Positions 1-8,080 of a stretch of 64,000 nt of DNA are shown here, piece by piece. Numbering within the stretch: position 1 is the stretch's first letter; each line of letters begins with the position of its first letter. The stretch is taken from positions 1,492,001-1,556,000 of the forward strand of contig NZ_SKBR01000001.1 of assembly GCF_013450295.1 (NCBI RefSeq). Direction: 5' to 3'. The DNA comes from Streptomyces sp. AJS327. GTDB lineage: Bacteria > Actinomycetota > Actinomycetes > Streptomycetales > Streptomycetaceae. Below the pieces are notes generated by a model. That model was not told the DNA's origin. It worked only from the letters and a program-made list of their open reading frames with translations, and did not search any database. The position numbers and the translations under genes were made by a program.

Positions 1-576
1 GCGGTGCGACCCCGGCATGATCATCAAGCCACCGTTGGTGTCGTGGTTCTCGGTGAGGGCGATCGACACCGACACCGTGCGCATCGCGGGCAGCCCGTCC
101 TCGGCGTGCCAGGTCTCGAAGTCCGAGTGCCAGTAGAAACCGGACGCGCCGAAGCCCGGTTTGACGTTGATCCGGCTCTGGTGGACGTAGACGTCCGAGC
201 CCAGGATCTGCCGCGCCCTGCCGACGACGCGTGGATCCCGCACCAGACCGGCGAAGACCTCGCTGATCCTGTGCACCTCGAACACGGTCCGGATGTCCTG
301 CGAGGCGGGCTCGACGATCGAGCGCTCGTCCGCGCGGAGAACCGGATCCGAGGTGAGCCGTTCCAGTTCCGCCCGGTAGACCGCGACCTCATCGGGGGTG
401 ATGAGCTGGTCCACCGTGAGGAACCCGTTCCGCTCGTAGCCCGCCAACTCCGCGGCCCCCAGGGGCCCCCGGGTACCCGGTTCGGACCACACGACGGGGT
501 CCTGCCGCGGGGTCGCCACCTCGGTGGCTCCGCGGGTCGGGTACAGGTCGACGGTGCGCTCGGGTGCGGTGGTCAT
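1..576 (-). CDS. ectD: Ectoine 5-hydroxylase, 3' end beyond window
   Basis: Fe(II)/2-oxoglutarate dioxygenase that hydroxylates the osmolyte ectoine to 5-hydroxyectoine in the cytoplasm. The first 192 residues are present. They include the ectoine hydroxylase core FYWHSDFETWH, where H150 and D152 are the HxD iron ligands, followed by NGGLMIMPGSHR at the window edge. The distal iron histidine lies outside. The ATG at 576 has a purine-rich site (GAGAGGAAGG) about 8 nt upstream. It is the last gene of ectABCD but is separated from ectC by 520 nt, which is unusual. Family assignment is firm; only the C-terminus is unseen. Confidence 0.95.
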   Translation of the reverse strand, partial: MTTAPERTVDLYPTRGATEVATPRQDPVVWSEPGTRGPLGAAELAGYERNGFLTVDQLITPDEVAVYRAELERLTSDPVLRADERSIVEPASQDIRTVFEVHRISEVFAGLVRDPRVVGRARQILGSDVYVHQSRINVKPGFGASGFYWHSDFETWHAEDGLPAMRTVSVSIALTENHDTNGGLMIMPGSHR

Positions 577-1096
577 GACTGTGCCTTCCTCTCCTCTCGT
601 AGGCCCTCTCAGAGGGGCGCGGCGGCGGCGCCGCCCGCACCGTCCGGGCACGGCCCGGCGCGGTGTCGTCTCTCCCGCTCTGGCGTGGCTCCGGAACCGG
701 ATGGCCACGGGACGCTCCGCGTCACTGTGCGGCGTCGCGCGGATCGCGCGTGGGGTCCACGCGGGTCCGGTGGTTCGCGCCTCCCGGCGCTCCCACGCCT
801 CGCGTGTGCTGTCCGCGCTGACGGCCGTTCCGCGACGCGCGGCGACCGGTGGGCACCCGGCTGGTGCGGCCGGAGCGGTTCGCTCCGCGGCGCCGGGGCG
901 GGGCCCCGGGCGGCGCCCCCACCCGGTGCGAGCCGGGGGAGCGGCGCCGTCGACGCGGTGCCTGGTCGGGGCGGTCACCGTGTCGGTCGGGGAGCTGTTC
1001 CTTCGAGGATGCGTCCGCCGACGGTCCCGGGGCAACCCGGGAGCGTCGGCGGACCGTCCGGGCCGTCGGCGTGGGCCCGGTAAGGGGGTGTCGCGG
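577..1096. other. Long ectC-ectD intergenic region
   Basis: 520 nt without a convincing gene, inside an operon whose genes are usually closely spaced. It holds the hairpin at 1013-1054, a second GC-rich inverted repeat near 1060-1080, and the small palindrome CCCTCTGAGAGGG about 45 nt before ectD. A 66-codon minus-strand frame (722-922) is arginine/proline-rich and looks like noise. Confidence 0.7.
1013..1054 (-). terminator. Hairpin 43 nt downstream of ectC
   Basis: Inverted repeat with outer arms GTCCGCCGAC (1013-1022) and GTCGGCGGAC (1045-1054) and inner arms TCCCGGG / CCCGGGA around a 4-nt loop, with a 2x2 internal loop. There is no T-tract, as is common for actinomycete terminators. It may terminate or attenuate transcription between ectC and ectD. 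Confidence 0.6.
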
Positions 1097-1501
1097 TCAG
1101 TCCGCCGCGGGCTCGGTGAGCAGCGGGTAGACGCCGTTCTCGTCGTGGTCCTCCCGGCCGGTGACCGGCGGGTTGAAGACGCAGATGACGCGGAAGTCGC
1201 TCTTCGCGCGGATCGTGTGCTTCTCGTGCCCGTCCAGCAGGTACATCGTGCCGGGACCGATCCAGTGCTTCTCACCGGTCTCGTCGTTGGTCAGCTCGGC
1301 CTCGCCCTCGACGCAGAGCACGGCCTCGATGTGGTTCGCGTACCACATCGAGGTCTCGGTGCCCGCGTAGAGCGTGGTCTCGTGCAGCGAGAAGCCGACG
1401 CGCTCCTTGGCCAGCACGATGCGCTTGCTGCGCCAGGTACCGGAGGCCGACCGGACGTCCCGGTCGGTGCCCTCGATGTCCTTGAACGAACGAACGATCA
1501 T
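1097..1501 (-). CDS. ectC: L-ectoine synthase
   Basis: Cupin-fold enzyme that cyclises N-gamma-acetyl-L-2,4-diaminobutyrate to ectoine, the third pathway step. The 134 residues match the usual family length of about 130. Recognisable segments are the start [16 protein letters not shown], the motif [19 protein letters not shown], and the cupin stretch [24 protein letters not shown] with metal/substrate-pocket residues. The ATG start at 1501 has a GGAAAGGCG-type site upstream. The gene sits third in the ectABCD order. Confidence 0.96.
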   Translation of the reverse strand: MIVRSFKDIEGTDRDVRSASGTWRSKRIVLAKERVGFSLHETTLYAGTETSMWYANHIEAVLCVEGEAELTNDETGEKHWIGPGTMYLLDGHEKHTIRAKSDFRVICVFNPPVTGREDHDENGVYPLLTEPAAD

Positions 1502-1606
1502 GGATAAACGCCTTTCCAGTGGGTGACGGTTGGCCGCCGGTCGGTGACGGTCCGTACGGGGGTGCGGGCCCGGGCGGGCCGCGCGGGCGGGCCGCAACCG
1601 ACGGCA

Positions 1607-1624
1607 GGCGCCCCGAAGGGCGCC
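1607..1624 (-). terminator. UUCG-loop hairpin just after ectB
   Basis: On the minus strand GGCGCCC-TTCG-GGGCGCC forms a perfect 7-bp stem closed by C-G around a UUCG tetraloop, an exceptionally stable RNA motif. It begins 19 nt after the ectB stop and precedes ectC. It could be a partial terminator or an mRNA-stabilising 3' end. Confidence 0.5.
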
Positions 1625-1643
1625 CGCGGCCGGTTCCGGTGGG

Positions 1644-2912
1644 TCAGGCGGACTCGCGTACCGCCCGGGTGAGGATGCGCAGGCCCTCGTCCAGCTCCTC
1701 GGGGGTGATGGTGAGCGCCGGAAGCAGCTTCACCACCTCGCTCTCCGGGCCGGAGGTCTCGATCAGCAGGCCCAGTTCGAAGGCGCGGCGGGCCACGGCG
1801 CCGGCGCGCGGCTTGTCGCGGAACTCCAGGCCCCACACCAGGCCGCGCCCACGGAAGTCGACGATCTCCGCCGGGTGTTCCTCGGCGATGGCCCGCAGCG
1901 CGGACTCCACCTGCTCACCCCGGACCTGGGTCTGCTTCTCCATCTGGCCGTCGGTCCAGTAGGTCTCCAGCGCCGCGGTGGCGGTCACGAAGGCCGGGTT
2001 GTTGCCGCGGAAGGTGCCGTTGTGCTCGCCCGGCTCCCAGATGTCCAGCTCGGGACGGAAGAGGGTGAGCGCCAGCGGCAGACCGTAGCCGCCGATGGAC
2101 TTCGACAGGGTGATGATGTCCGGCATGATGCCGGACTCCTCGAAGGAGAAGAACCCGCCGGTCCGGCCGCAGCCCATCTGGATGTCGTCCACGATGAGCA
2201 ACATGTCGTGGCGGTCGCAGAGTTCGCGCAGGGCGCGCAGCCACTCCGGGCGGGCGACGTTGATGCCGCCCTCACCCTGCACCGTCTCCACGATCACGGC
2301 GGCGGGCTTGTTCAGTCCGGAGCCCTGGTCCTCCAGGAGCCGCTCGAACCAGATGAAGTCGGGGGTCTTGCCGTCGAGGTAGTCGTCGAACGGCATCGGG
2401 GTGCCGTGCACCAGCGGGATACCGGCACCGGCGCGCTTGAAGGCGTTGCCGGTCACGGCCAGCGAGCCGAGCGACATCCCGTGGAACGCGTTGGTGAAGG
2501 AGACGATCGACTCGCGGCCCTTGACCTTGCGGGCCAGCTTCAGCGCGGCCTCGACGGCGTTGGTCCCGGTGGGGCCGGGGAACATGACCTTGTGGTCCAT
2601 GCCCCGCGGCTGGAGCACGGCCTGCTGGAAGGTCTCCAGGAAGGCGCGTTTCGCCGAGGTGGACATGTCCAGTCCGTGCGTCACCCCGTCCCGCTCCAGG
2701 TAGTCGAGCAGGGCGCGTTTCAGCACGGGGTTGTTGTGGCCGTAGTTGAGGGTGCCGGCGCCCGCGAAGAAGTCCAGGTAGGTGCGGCCGTCCTCGTCGT
2801 ACATGTGCGAGCCCTTGGCCCGGTCGAAGATGGCGGGCCAGCCACGGCAGTAGCTGCGCACCTCCGACTCCACGGTTTCGAAGACACTCAGGTCGGGCTG
2901 GGTGATGGTCAC
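1644..2912 (-). CDS. ectB: Diaminobutyrate-2-oxoglutarate transaminase
   Basis: Class III PLP-dependent aminotransferase that makes L-2,4-diaminobutyrate from aspartate semialdehyde, the first committed ectoine step. The product is 422 residues, the usual length. PLP-site features are [16 protein letters not shown] (phosphate binding), [12 protein letters not shown] (pyridine-nitrogen Asp near 242) and the Schiff-base lysine in ITLSKSIGG (K271). The GTG at 2912 ([12 protein letters not shown]) is preferred over an upstream in-frame start because CAGGAG lies about 6 nt before it and homologues begin here. Confidence 0.96.
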   Translation of the reverse strand: MTITQPDLSVFETVESEVRSYCRGWPAIFDRAKGSHMYDEDGRTYLDFFAGAGTLNYGHNNPVLKRALLDYLERDGVTHGLDMSTSAKRAFLETFQQAVLQPRGMDHKVMFPGPTGTNAVEAALKLARKVKGRESIVSFTNAFHGMSLGSLAVTGNAFKRAGAGIPLVHGTPMPFDDYLDGKTPDFIWFERLLEDQGSGLNKPAAVIVETVQGEGGINVARPEWLRALRELCDRHDMLLIVDDIQMGCGRTGGFFSFEESGIMPDIITLSKSIGGYGLPLALTLFRPELDIWEPGEHNGTFRGNNPAFVTATAALETYWTDGQMEKQTQVRGEQVESALRAIAEEHPAEIVDFRGRGLVWGLEFRDKPRAGAVARRAFELGLLIETSGPESEVVKLLPALTITPEELDEGLRILTRAVRESA

Positions 2913-3093
2913 GACATGCTCCTGGGAGTGAGTCACGTGGGGGAAGGTCTGTGGGGTGGCCCGGCGGTCGGTACGGGTGGTCACGCACCGGTGGTCCCGC
3001 ACGGCGGTGCCGTGCGCCGGTGCCCGCCCGGACCGGCGGGCGCGCTCGCGCCGTCGCCTCGCACGGGGCGCGCACGGCCTGGTACGCGGTACG

Positions 3094-3660
3094 TCAGCGC
3101 CGCGTGGCGCTGGAAAACGCGACCGGGCCGATCCGGTACAGCACTTCGGGCTGGTGCCCGGAGCCCGGGAAGGCGCCGGCGTCGAACAGCACCTCCTTCT
3201 TCGCCTCGGCGCCGTGCCGCCGGGCGTACGAGGTGAACAAGCGGTTGGAGGCGGTGTTGTCGGGGGTGACCGTGGTCTCGATTCCCTGGGTGCCCAGCTC
3301 CTCGGCCACCCGGCGGCTCAGTCCGTCGAGCATCGCGGCGGCCAGTCCGCGTCCGCGCGCCACCTCGTCCACCGCTACCTGCCAGATGAGCAGGGTGGTG
3401 GGGTCCTCGGGGCGGATGTAGCCGGTGATGAAGCCCACCGGCGTGCCGTCCGCGCTCCGGGCGACGACGGAGGTGCTGGCGAAGTCGCGGCACCACAGCA
3501 GGTAGCTGTAGGAGGAGTTGAGGTCGAGCGTCCCGGAGTCGCGGGCGATACGCCAGATCGCGGCTCCGTCCTCCACCCGTGGAGTGTCGAGCTTCAATCC
3601 CTCCGGCATTTCCAGGAAATCGCTAGGGGCACGTGCATGGTCTGCTTGTGCGGCGGTCAT
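3094..3660 (-). CDS. ectA: L-2,4-diaminobutyrate acetyltransferase
   Basis: GNAT-fold acetyltransferase that converts diaminobutyrate to N-gamma-acetyl-diaminobutyrate with acetyl-CoA. The product is 188 residues. The acetyl-CoA-binding motif A is visible in WQVAVDEVARGRGLAAAMLDGL, and TPRVEDGAAIWRI near the N-terminus is typical of EctA. It is the first gene of the operon. The ATG at 3660 is chosen; an in-frame TTG at 3669 with AGG 5 nt upstream is a real alternative (three extra residues). Confidence 0.95.
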   Translation of the reverse strand: MTAAQADHARAPSDFLEMPEGLKLDTPRVEDGAAIWRIARDSGTLDLNSSYSYLLWCRDFASTSVVARSADGTPVGFITGYIRPEDPTTLLIWQVAVDEVARGRGLAAAMLDGLSRRVAEELGTQGIETTVTPDNTASNRLFTSYARRHGAEAKKEVLFDAGAFPGSGHQPEVLYRIGPVAFSSATRR

Positions 3661-4224
3661 GCGGATCAAATTTACCTAGCAGAATCTGAAACCGCACGGC
3701 GGGAAGGGGTTACGCGACAACGGGGTGCTGTGTTATCGCGCGGGAGCGCGCAGGCGCGCAACGAGGGTCCGATTCAGCCGGGCAAATGGTGCTTTACCCG
3801 GGCAGGAAGGGCGGGTTGTGGAGTCAGTCACAGTGGCGTAACGACCGTGGAACCCGTCCGAATTACGGAAGCGCGGGCCAGCGAAAAATCTGCGTTTGAG
3901 AACCACGAGAGCGGGCAGAAGAAGTCGGAAAGCTGTGCTCGGCAACGATTCCGTGAACAATCGTATTCGATCAGGTCCGAAGAAATCTGGGATTTCCAGG
4001 GAATCACCGGGAACCCCGGGCCGCATCCCGGAGCCCCCCATCCCGGTGCCCCGGCCCGGCGTCCCGCCCCCGCGCCGCTCCTTCTCACCGCCGGTCCCGC
4101 CGCCCGCCTCGCCGGGCCGTCCGGCGGAGCCCTCGGGGAGCCCGGTCTCCCACGCCGGTGGCGCCTCCGGTCCCGGCGCGTTCCCCCACTCCACCCGCGC
4201 GGCCCCGCCTCGTACAGTGCACGC
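3661..4224. other. Divergent ectA / amidohydrolase control region with AT-richer stretch
   Basis: 564 nt without a gene, between ectA (minus) and the amidohydrolase (plus). Positions about 3661-4010 are visibly lower in GC than the flanking coding DNA, while 4010-4210 returns to GC-rich. On the minus strand, GTTTCAG and AGGTAAATTTG lie within about 35 nt of the ectA start and may be promoter elements, but they do not fit a consensus well enough to name a sigma factor. Confidence 0.5.
4213..4218 (+). promoter_or_regulatory. -10 box of leaderless amidohydrolase mRNA
   Basis: TACAGT lies exactly 6 nt before the ATG at 4225 and there is no ribosome-binding site. This spacing puts transcription initiation at or next to the A of the ATG. 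Confidence 0.6.
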
Positions 4225-5319
4225 ATGATCGAGCGTGAGCTGCTGCACCTGACCGGGCCGGTGCTGGTCGGGCCCGAGGACGTACGGGACGAACTGTGGG
4301 TGGTGGACGGACGGATCACCTTCGACCGGCCACGCGCCCCCGGCGCGACCGCCACGCGGCTGCCCGGCTGGACGCTGCCCGGGCTGGTGGACGCGCACTG
4401 CCACGTCGGCCTCGACGCGCACGGCCCGGTCGACGACCCCACCGCCGAGAAGCAGGCGCTGACCGACCGGGACGCGGGCACCCTGCTGCTCCGGGACGCC
4501 GGTTCGCCCTCCGACACCCGGTGGATGGACGAGCGCGAGGACCTGCCGCGCATCGTCCGCGCCGGACGGCACATCGCCCGCACCCGCCGGTACATCCGCA
4601 ACTACGCGCACGAGATCGAGCCGGGGGACCTCGCCGCCTACGTCCGGCGCGAGGCCCGCCGGGGCGACGGCTGGGTGAAGCTGGTGGGGGACTGGATCGA
4701 CCGGTCCGAGGGCGACCTCTCCGCCTGCTGGCCGCGCTGGGCGATCGACGAGGCGATCGAGACCGCGCACCGGGAGGGCGCCCGGGTCACCGCCCACTGC
4801 TTCGCCGAGGACTCGCTGCGTGACCTGGTGGAGGCCGGGATCGACTGCGTCGAGCACGCCACCGGCCTGACGGAGGAGACCATCCCGCTCTTCGCGGAGC
4901 GCGGGGTCGCCATCGTGCCGACCCTGGTCAACATCGCCACCTTCCCCCGGCTCGCCGACGGCGGCGAGTCCAAGTACCCCCGCTGGTCGGCCCATATGCG
5001 CCGACTCCACGAGCGGCGCTACGAGACGGTGCGCGCCGCGTACGACGCGGGCATCCCGATCTACACCGGGACCGACGCCGGGGGCTCGCTGCCGCACGGG
5101 CTGCTCGCCGAGGAGGTCGGGGAACTCGTCACCGCGGGCATCCCGCCGCGCGAGGCGCTCTCGGCCGCCGTGTGGCGCGCCCGGGAGTGGCTGCGCCGCC
5201 CCGGGCTGGAGGAGGGCGCCCCGGCCGACCTGGTCGTCTACGACACCGACCCGCGCGCCGACGTGCGGGTGCTGGCCGCGCCCCGGCACGTGGTGCTGCG
5301 CGGACGCGTCCTGCGGTAG
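4225..5319 (+). CDS. Amidohydrolase family protein (prolidase/imidazolonepropionase-like)
   Basis: 364-residue TIM-barrel metal-dependent hydrolase. The amidohydrolase signature is complete: DAHCHVG (HxH metal ligands) after GWTLPGLV, a lysine in VKLVGDW, histidines in VTAHCFAED and CVEHATG, and the catalytic aspartate in IYTGTDAGG. The C-terminal small beta domain (PADLVVYDTDPRADV) is typical of cyclic-amide and dipeptide hydrolases. The substrate cannot be read from sequence. It is a single gene, divergent from ectABCD, and its start is fixed by the leaderless promoter. Confidence 0.85.
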   Translation: MIERELLHLTGPVLVGPEDVRDELWVVDGRITFDRPRAPGATATRLPGWTLPGLVDAHCHVGLDAHGPVDDPTAEKQALTDRDAGTLLLRDAGSPSDTRWMDEREDLPRIVRAGRHIARTRRYIRNYAHEIEPGDLAAYVRREARRGDGWVKLVGDWIDRSEGDLSACWPRWAIDEAIETAHREGARVTAHCFAEDSLRDLVEAGIDCVEHATGLTEETIPLFAERGVAIVPTLVNIATFPRLADGGESKYPRWSAHMRRLHERRYETVRAAYDAGIPIYTGTDAGGSLPHGLLAEEVGELVTAGIPPREALSAAVWRAREWLRRPGLEEGAPADLVVYDTDPRADVRVLAAPRHVVLRGRVLR

Positions 5320-5407
5320 TGGGCCACGCCGTGGGGCGCCGCGCGCCCCACGGTCCCGTCAGCCGTCCGGGGCCGGCCGGGGTCGTCCGGTGCCCGAACG
5401 GCCCGGC

Positions 5408-6586
5408 TCAGCCGAGGAGCCGGGCGAGCGCGGCGACGAGCCGGCCGGTCGTCTCCCGGTCCCGCACCGCGAGGCGCAGCCACTCCGGGCCCAGCCCCGG
5501 GAAGGTGTCCCCGCGCCGCACCGCGAACCCGCGCTCGCGCAGCGCGGAGCGCAGCCACGCCGCGCGCGGGTGGCGCACCAGCACGAACGGGCCCTCCGGC
5601 AACCCCGCGACGGACAGCCCGGGCAACTCCCCCAGCCGGGCGAGCAGATGGTCCCGGTCCGCGCCGAACCGCCGGGCCGCCGCCTCCGCTTCGGCCAGCG
5701 CCTCGGGGGTGACACACGCCTCGGCGGCGGCCAGCGCCGGGGACGAGACCGGCCACAGCGGCTGTTCGTGGGCGAGCGCGGCGATCGTTCCGGGGTCGGA
5801 CAGCGCGTAACCCACGCGGAGCCCGGCCAGGCCCCAGGTCTTGGTCAGGCTGCGCAGTACCACCAACCGCCCCCGCGTAGCTGCGGGTTGGCCCGGTCCG
5901 AGGGCCGTCCCGGCCGCTCCCGCCGCATCGGGGCCGGGCGGGGAGGGGGCCAACAGCGGTGCCAGCGACTCGCGTTCACCCGGTACGGCGTCGATGAACG
6001 CCTCGTCGACGACCAGGGTGCGGCCGGGCCGGTCCAGCGCCGCCAGCGTGCCGGACGGGTGCAGCACCGAGGTCGGGTTGGTCGGGTTGCCGACCACCAC
6101 CAGGTCGGCGTCGTCCGGGACCGCCGCGGGGTCGAGCCGGAATCCGTCCTCCGGGCGCAGCAGCACCCGCCGCACCCGGTGGCCCGCGTCCCGCAGCGCC
6201 GCCTCGGGCTCGGTGAACTGCGGGTGTACCACGACGGGTTGGGCCGTGCGCAGGGCGCGGGCCAGCAGCACGAACGCCTCCGCGGCCCCCGCGGTGAGCA
6301 GCACCCGCTCCTCGGGCAGTCCGTGCCGGGCGGCCACCGCGCGGCGCGCGGCGCGGCCGTCCGGGTAGGCGGCCAGCCCGTCCAGTGAGGTGGCGATGCG
6401 CTCGCGCAGCCAGTGCGGTGGGGTGCCGGTCCGCACGTTGACCGCGAGGTCCGTCAACTCGGCGCCGTCATCCCGTACTTCGGCGTCGCCGTGGTGGCGC
6501 AGCGCGTACTGGCGGGAGGGGCCGCTCGCCGCCGGGGGAGGTGCGGGGGCGGTGGCCGGTGGGCGGGGATCAGCTGATCCGGGCAT
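5408..6586 (-). CDS. cobC: CobC-like PLP-dependent aminotransferase-fold protein (threonine-phosphate decarboxylase type)
   Basis: 392-residue fold-type I PLP enzyme, related to histidinol-phosphate aminotransferase and to CobC/CobD decarboxylases that supply the aminopropanol arm of cobalamin. Visible are VVVGNPTNPTS, LVVDEAFIDA (PLP aspartate) and the lysine motif LRSLTKTWGLAGLRVGY. The start at 6586 (MPGSADPRPP) overlaps the end of the cbiX-like gene by 17 nt, so the two are probably translationally coupled. It is the last gene of the cobalamin operon. Assignment to the B12 pathway rests mainly on context. Confidence 0.8.
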   Translation of the reverse strand: MPGSADPRPPATAPAPPPAASGPSRQYALRHHGDAEVRDDGAELTDLAVNVRTGTPPHWLRERIATSLDGLAAYPDGRAARRAVAARHGLPEERVLLTAGAAEAFVLLARALRTAQPVVVHPQFTEPEAALRDAGHRVRRVLLRPEDGFRLDPAAVPDDADLVVVGNPTNPTSVLHPSGTLAALDRPGRTLVVDEAFIDAVPGERESLAPLLAPSPPGPDAAGAAGTALGPGQPAATRGRLVVLRSLTKTWGLAGLRVGYALSDPGTIAALAHEQPLWPVSSPALAAAEACVTPEALAEAEAAARRFGADRDHLLARLGELPGLSVAGLPEGPFVLVRHPRAAWLRSALRERGFAVRRGDTFPGLGPEWLRLAVRDRETTGRLVAALARLLG

Positions 6587-7388
6587 GGCTCCCGCCCGGC
6601 TCGGCCGCCCCCTCCGTGGCGCCGCCGCCCGCGCCCGCCGCGGCCTCCCGGTAGCGCTCCCACACCAGTTCCACCAGCTCCCGCGCGGGCGCGAGGGCAG
6701 CCGCCTCCCGGACCTCGGTGTCCGGGTGCACGGCCGACCAGCCCGCGAGCTGCTGCCCGAGGCGCTGGGTGGCGGCACCCGCGAACAGCAGGTACGGCAG
6801 GACCACGATCCGGCGGGCGCCGAGCCGGTGGCAGCGGTCCAGCCCGGACGTCACGTCCGGCGCGGCGACCGAGGCGAACGCCGCCTCCACGCCCGCGTAT
6901 CCACTGCCCTCCCACAACAGCCGGGTGGTGCGCAGCACTTCGGCGTTGGCCTCGGCCTCGCTCGACCCGGGCCCGACGAGCAGCACCCAGGTGTCCGCCC
7001 GGTCGTTCGCCGTCCGCGCCACCCCGTCCAGCGCCTCCTCCAGCCGCCGCTCCAGCACCGGCAGCAGCGAGGAGTGGCCGCCGAGCGCCCGGGCGCAGGT
7101 GTACTCCACCTCCGGGTGGCGCAGCGCCTCACGGGCCAGCGCCTCCGGCGCGTCGGCGCGGCCGGGCGCCAGGGACAGCGGGACGGCGGTGAGGCTCCCG
7201 GCCCCGCCCTCCACCAGCTCGTCCAGCGCCTCACCGAGGGTGGGCGAGACGCCGGAGACGAAGCCCCCGGCGACCGGGGTCCGCGGGCTGTGTTCGCCCA
7301 ACTCCTCCACCAGGGACCGGAAGGCGGCGGCCTCGGCGCTGTCCCGGGTGCCGGAACCGACGAGTAGCAGTGCGGGCGGGGCGGTCAC
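6570..7388 (-). CDS. CbiX-type sirohydrochlorin chelatase-like protein, expected histidines not seen
   Basis: 272 residues with two CbiX-like halves. The family inserts cobalt or iron into sirohydrochlorin using metal-binding histidines in the first half. Here the first strand reads LLLVGSGTRDSAE where GHG[ST]RD is expected, and the region usually containing a GHAxxD-like motif reads SLAPGRADAPEALA. The second half (VLLVGPGSSEAEANAEV, CHRLGARRIVVLPYLLF) looks normal. The GTG start at 7388 has AAGGAGG about 5 nt upstream. It may be a degenerate chelatase or a protein with another role in cobalt handling. Confidence 0.75.
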   Translation of the reverse strand: MTAPPALLLVGSGTRDSAEAAAFRSLVEELGEHSPRTPVAGGFVSGVSPTLGEALDELVEGGAGSLTAVPLSLAPGRADAPEALAREALRHPEVEYTCARALGGHSSLLPVLERRLEEALDGVARTANDRADTWVLLVGPGSSEAEANAEVLRTTRLLWEGSGYAGVEAAFASVAAPDVTSGLDRCHRLGARRIVVLPYLLFAGAATQRLGQQLAGWSAVHPDTEVREAAALAPARELVELVWERYREAAAGAGGGATEGAAEPGGSHARIS

Positions 7389-7618
7389 GGTGCCTCCTTG
7401 AGGTGATGCTGGCTGTTCCTGCGAACGTCCGGTGCCGGAGTGCGGCGGCGGGCGCCTCTCCGGCCCGGTGGCGGTACCGGGTGGGTACCACCCGCCGTCC
7501 GGTGGGCCGCCCCTCGCGCCCCCGCGAAGTGCCGGGCGGGGCACGGGAGGAGCGCGACGGACCGCTCCGGCGTGCGGCGCGGGGCCGGGTGCCGGAAGGA
7601 GCCTATCGCCGTGCCCGG
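7389..7618 (-). other. 230-nt gap inside the cobalamin operon
   Basis: No gene is visible. It is the widest gap between genes of the operon. It includes the GC-rich palindrome CGGGTGGGTACCACCCG near 7477-7493 and the ribosome-binding site of the cbiX-like gene. It may mark a gene lost relative to related operons. Confidence 0.4.
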
Positions 7619-8080
7619 TCACCGGTTCCGGGGCGTCCCACCCGGGGCGGGCGCACCCCGGGCCACGGCGGCCGTCGCGCGTGCCGGGCCGCCCGGCGGA
7701 GCCGACCTCCGCTTGCCGACGACGATCCGGCTCCCCGCCCCGGCGGCCAGCAGGGCCGCCGCCTCCGCGACCGAGGCGGTGCCCAGGGCACGGCTAGGCA
7801 CCGGCGAGGGATGGGGGACCGGGACGCGCGCGAGCGCCCCGGCGGGGTAGCCGCGCAGCGGCACCCCGAACCGCTCCGCCACCGCCAACAGCACGGGTTC
7901 CAGGGCCCGTTCCTCGACGGTGGCGAGCGCGGCCAGCCGCCGCCCGGCCGGGTCGCCCGCCGCGCGGAGCATCCGGGCGGCCAGCTCCCGCACCTCGGTC
8001 TCGCCCGCCCCCCGGGCCAGACCGAGGCCGAGCACCGTGTCCCGGTGGCGCTCCGGACCGGGCACCGCCTCCCGCGTCAC
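7619..8080 (-). CDS. cobE: CobE / CbiG C-terminal domain protein
   Basis: 153-residue stand-alone version of the domain found at the C-terminus of CbiG and as CobE in aerobic cobalamin producers; its biochemical role is not well defined. Characteristic segments are VLGLGLARGAGETEVRELAARML, LAALATVEERALEPVLLAVAERFGVPLRGYPAGALA and TASVAEAAALLAAGAGSRIVVGKRRS. The GTG start at 8080 overlaps the cobB stop in a GTGA junction, so it is translationally coupled. Confidence 0.82.
   Translation of the reverse strand: MTREAVPGPERHRDTVLGLGLARGAGETEVRELAARMLRAAGDPAGRRLAALATVEERALEPVLLAVAERFGVPLRGYPAGALARVPVPHPSPVPSRALGTASVAEAAALLAAGAGSRIVVGKRRSAPPGGPARATAAVARGAPAPGGTPRNR

Noticed and set aside
722..922. 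66-codon frame in the ectC-ectD gap
   Set aside because: Arginine-rich composition, no ribosome-binding site and no resemblance to any family.
3661..3710. SigB-type promoter at ectA
   Set aside because: GTTT and AGGTAA are present, but the spacing is shorter than the 14-16 nt expected.
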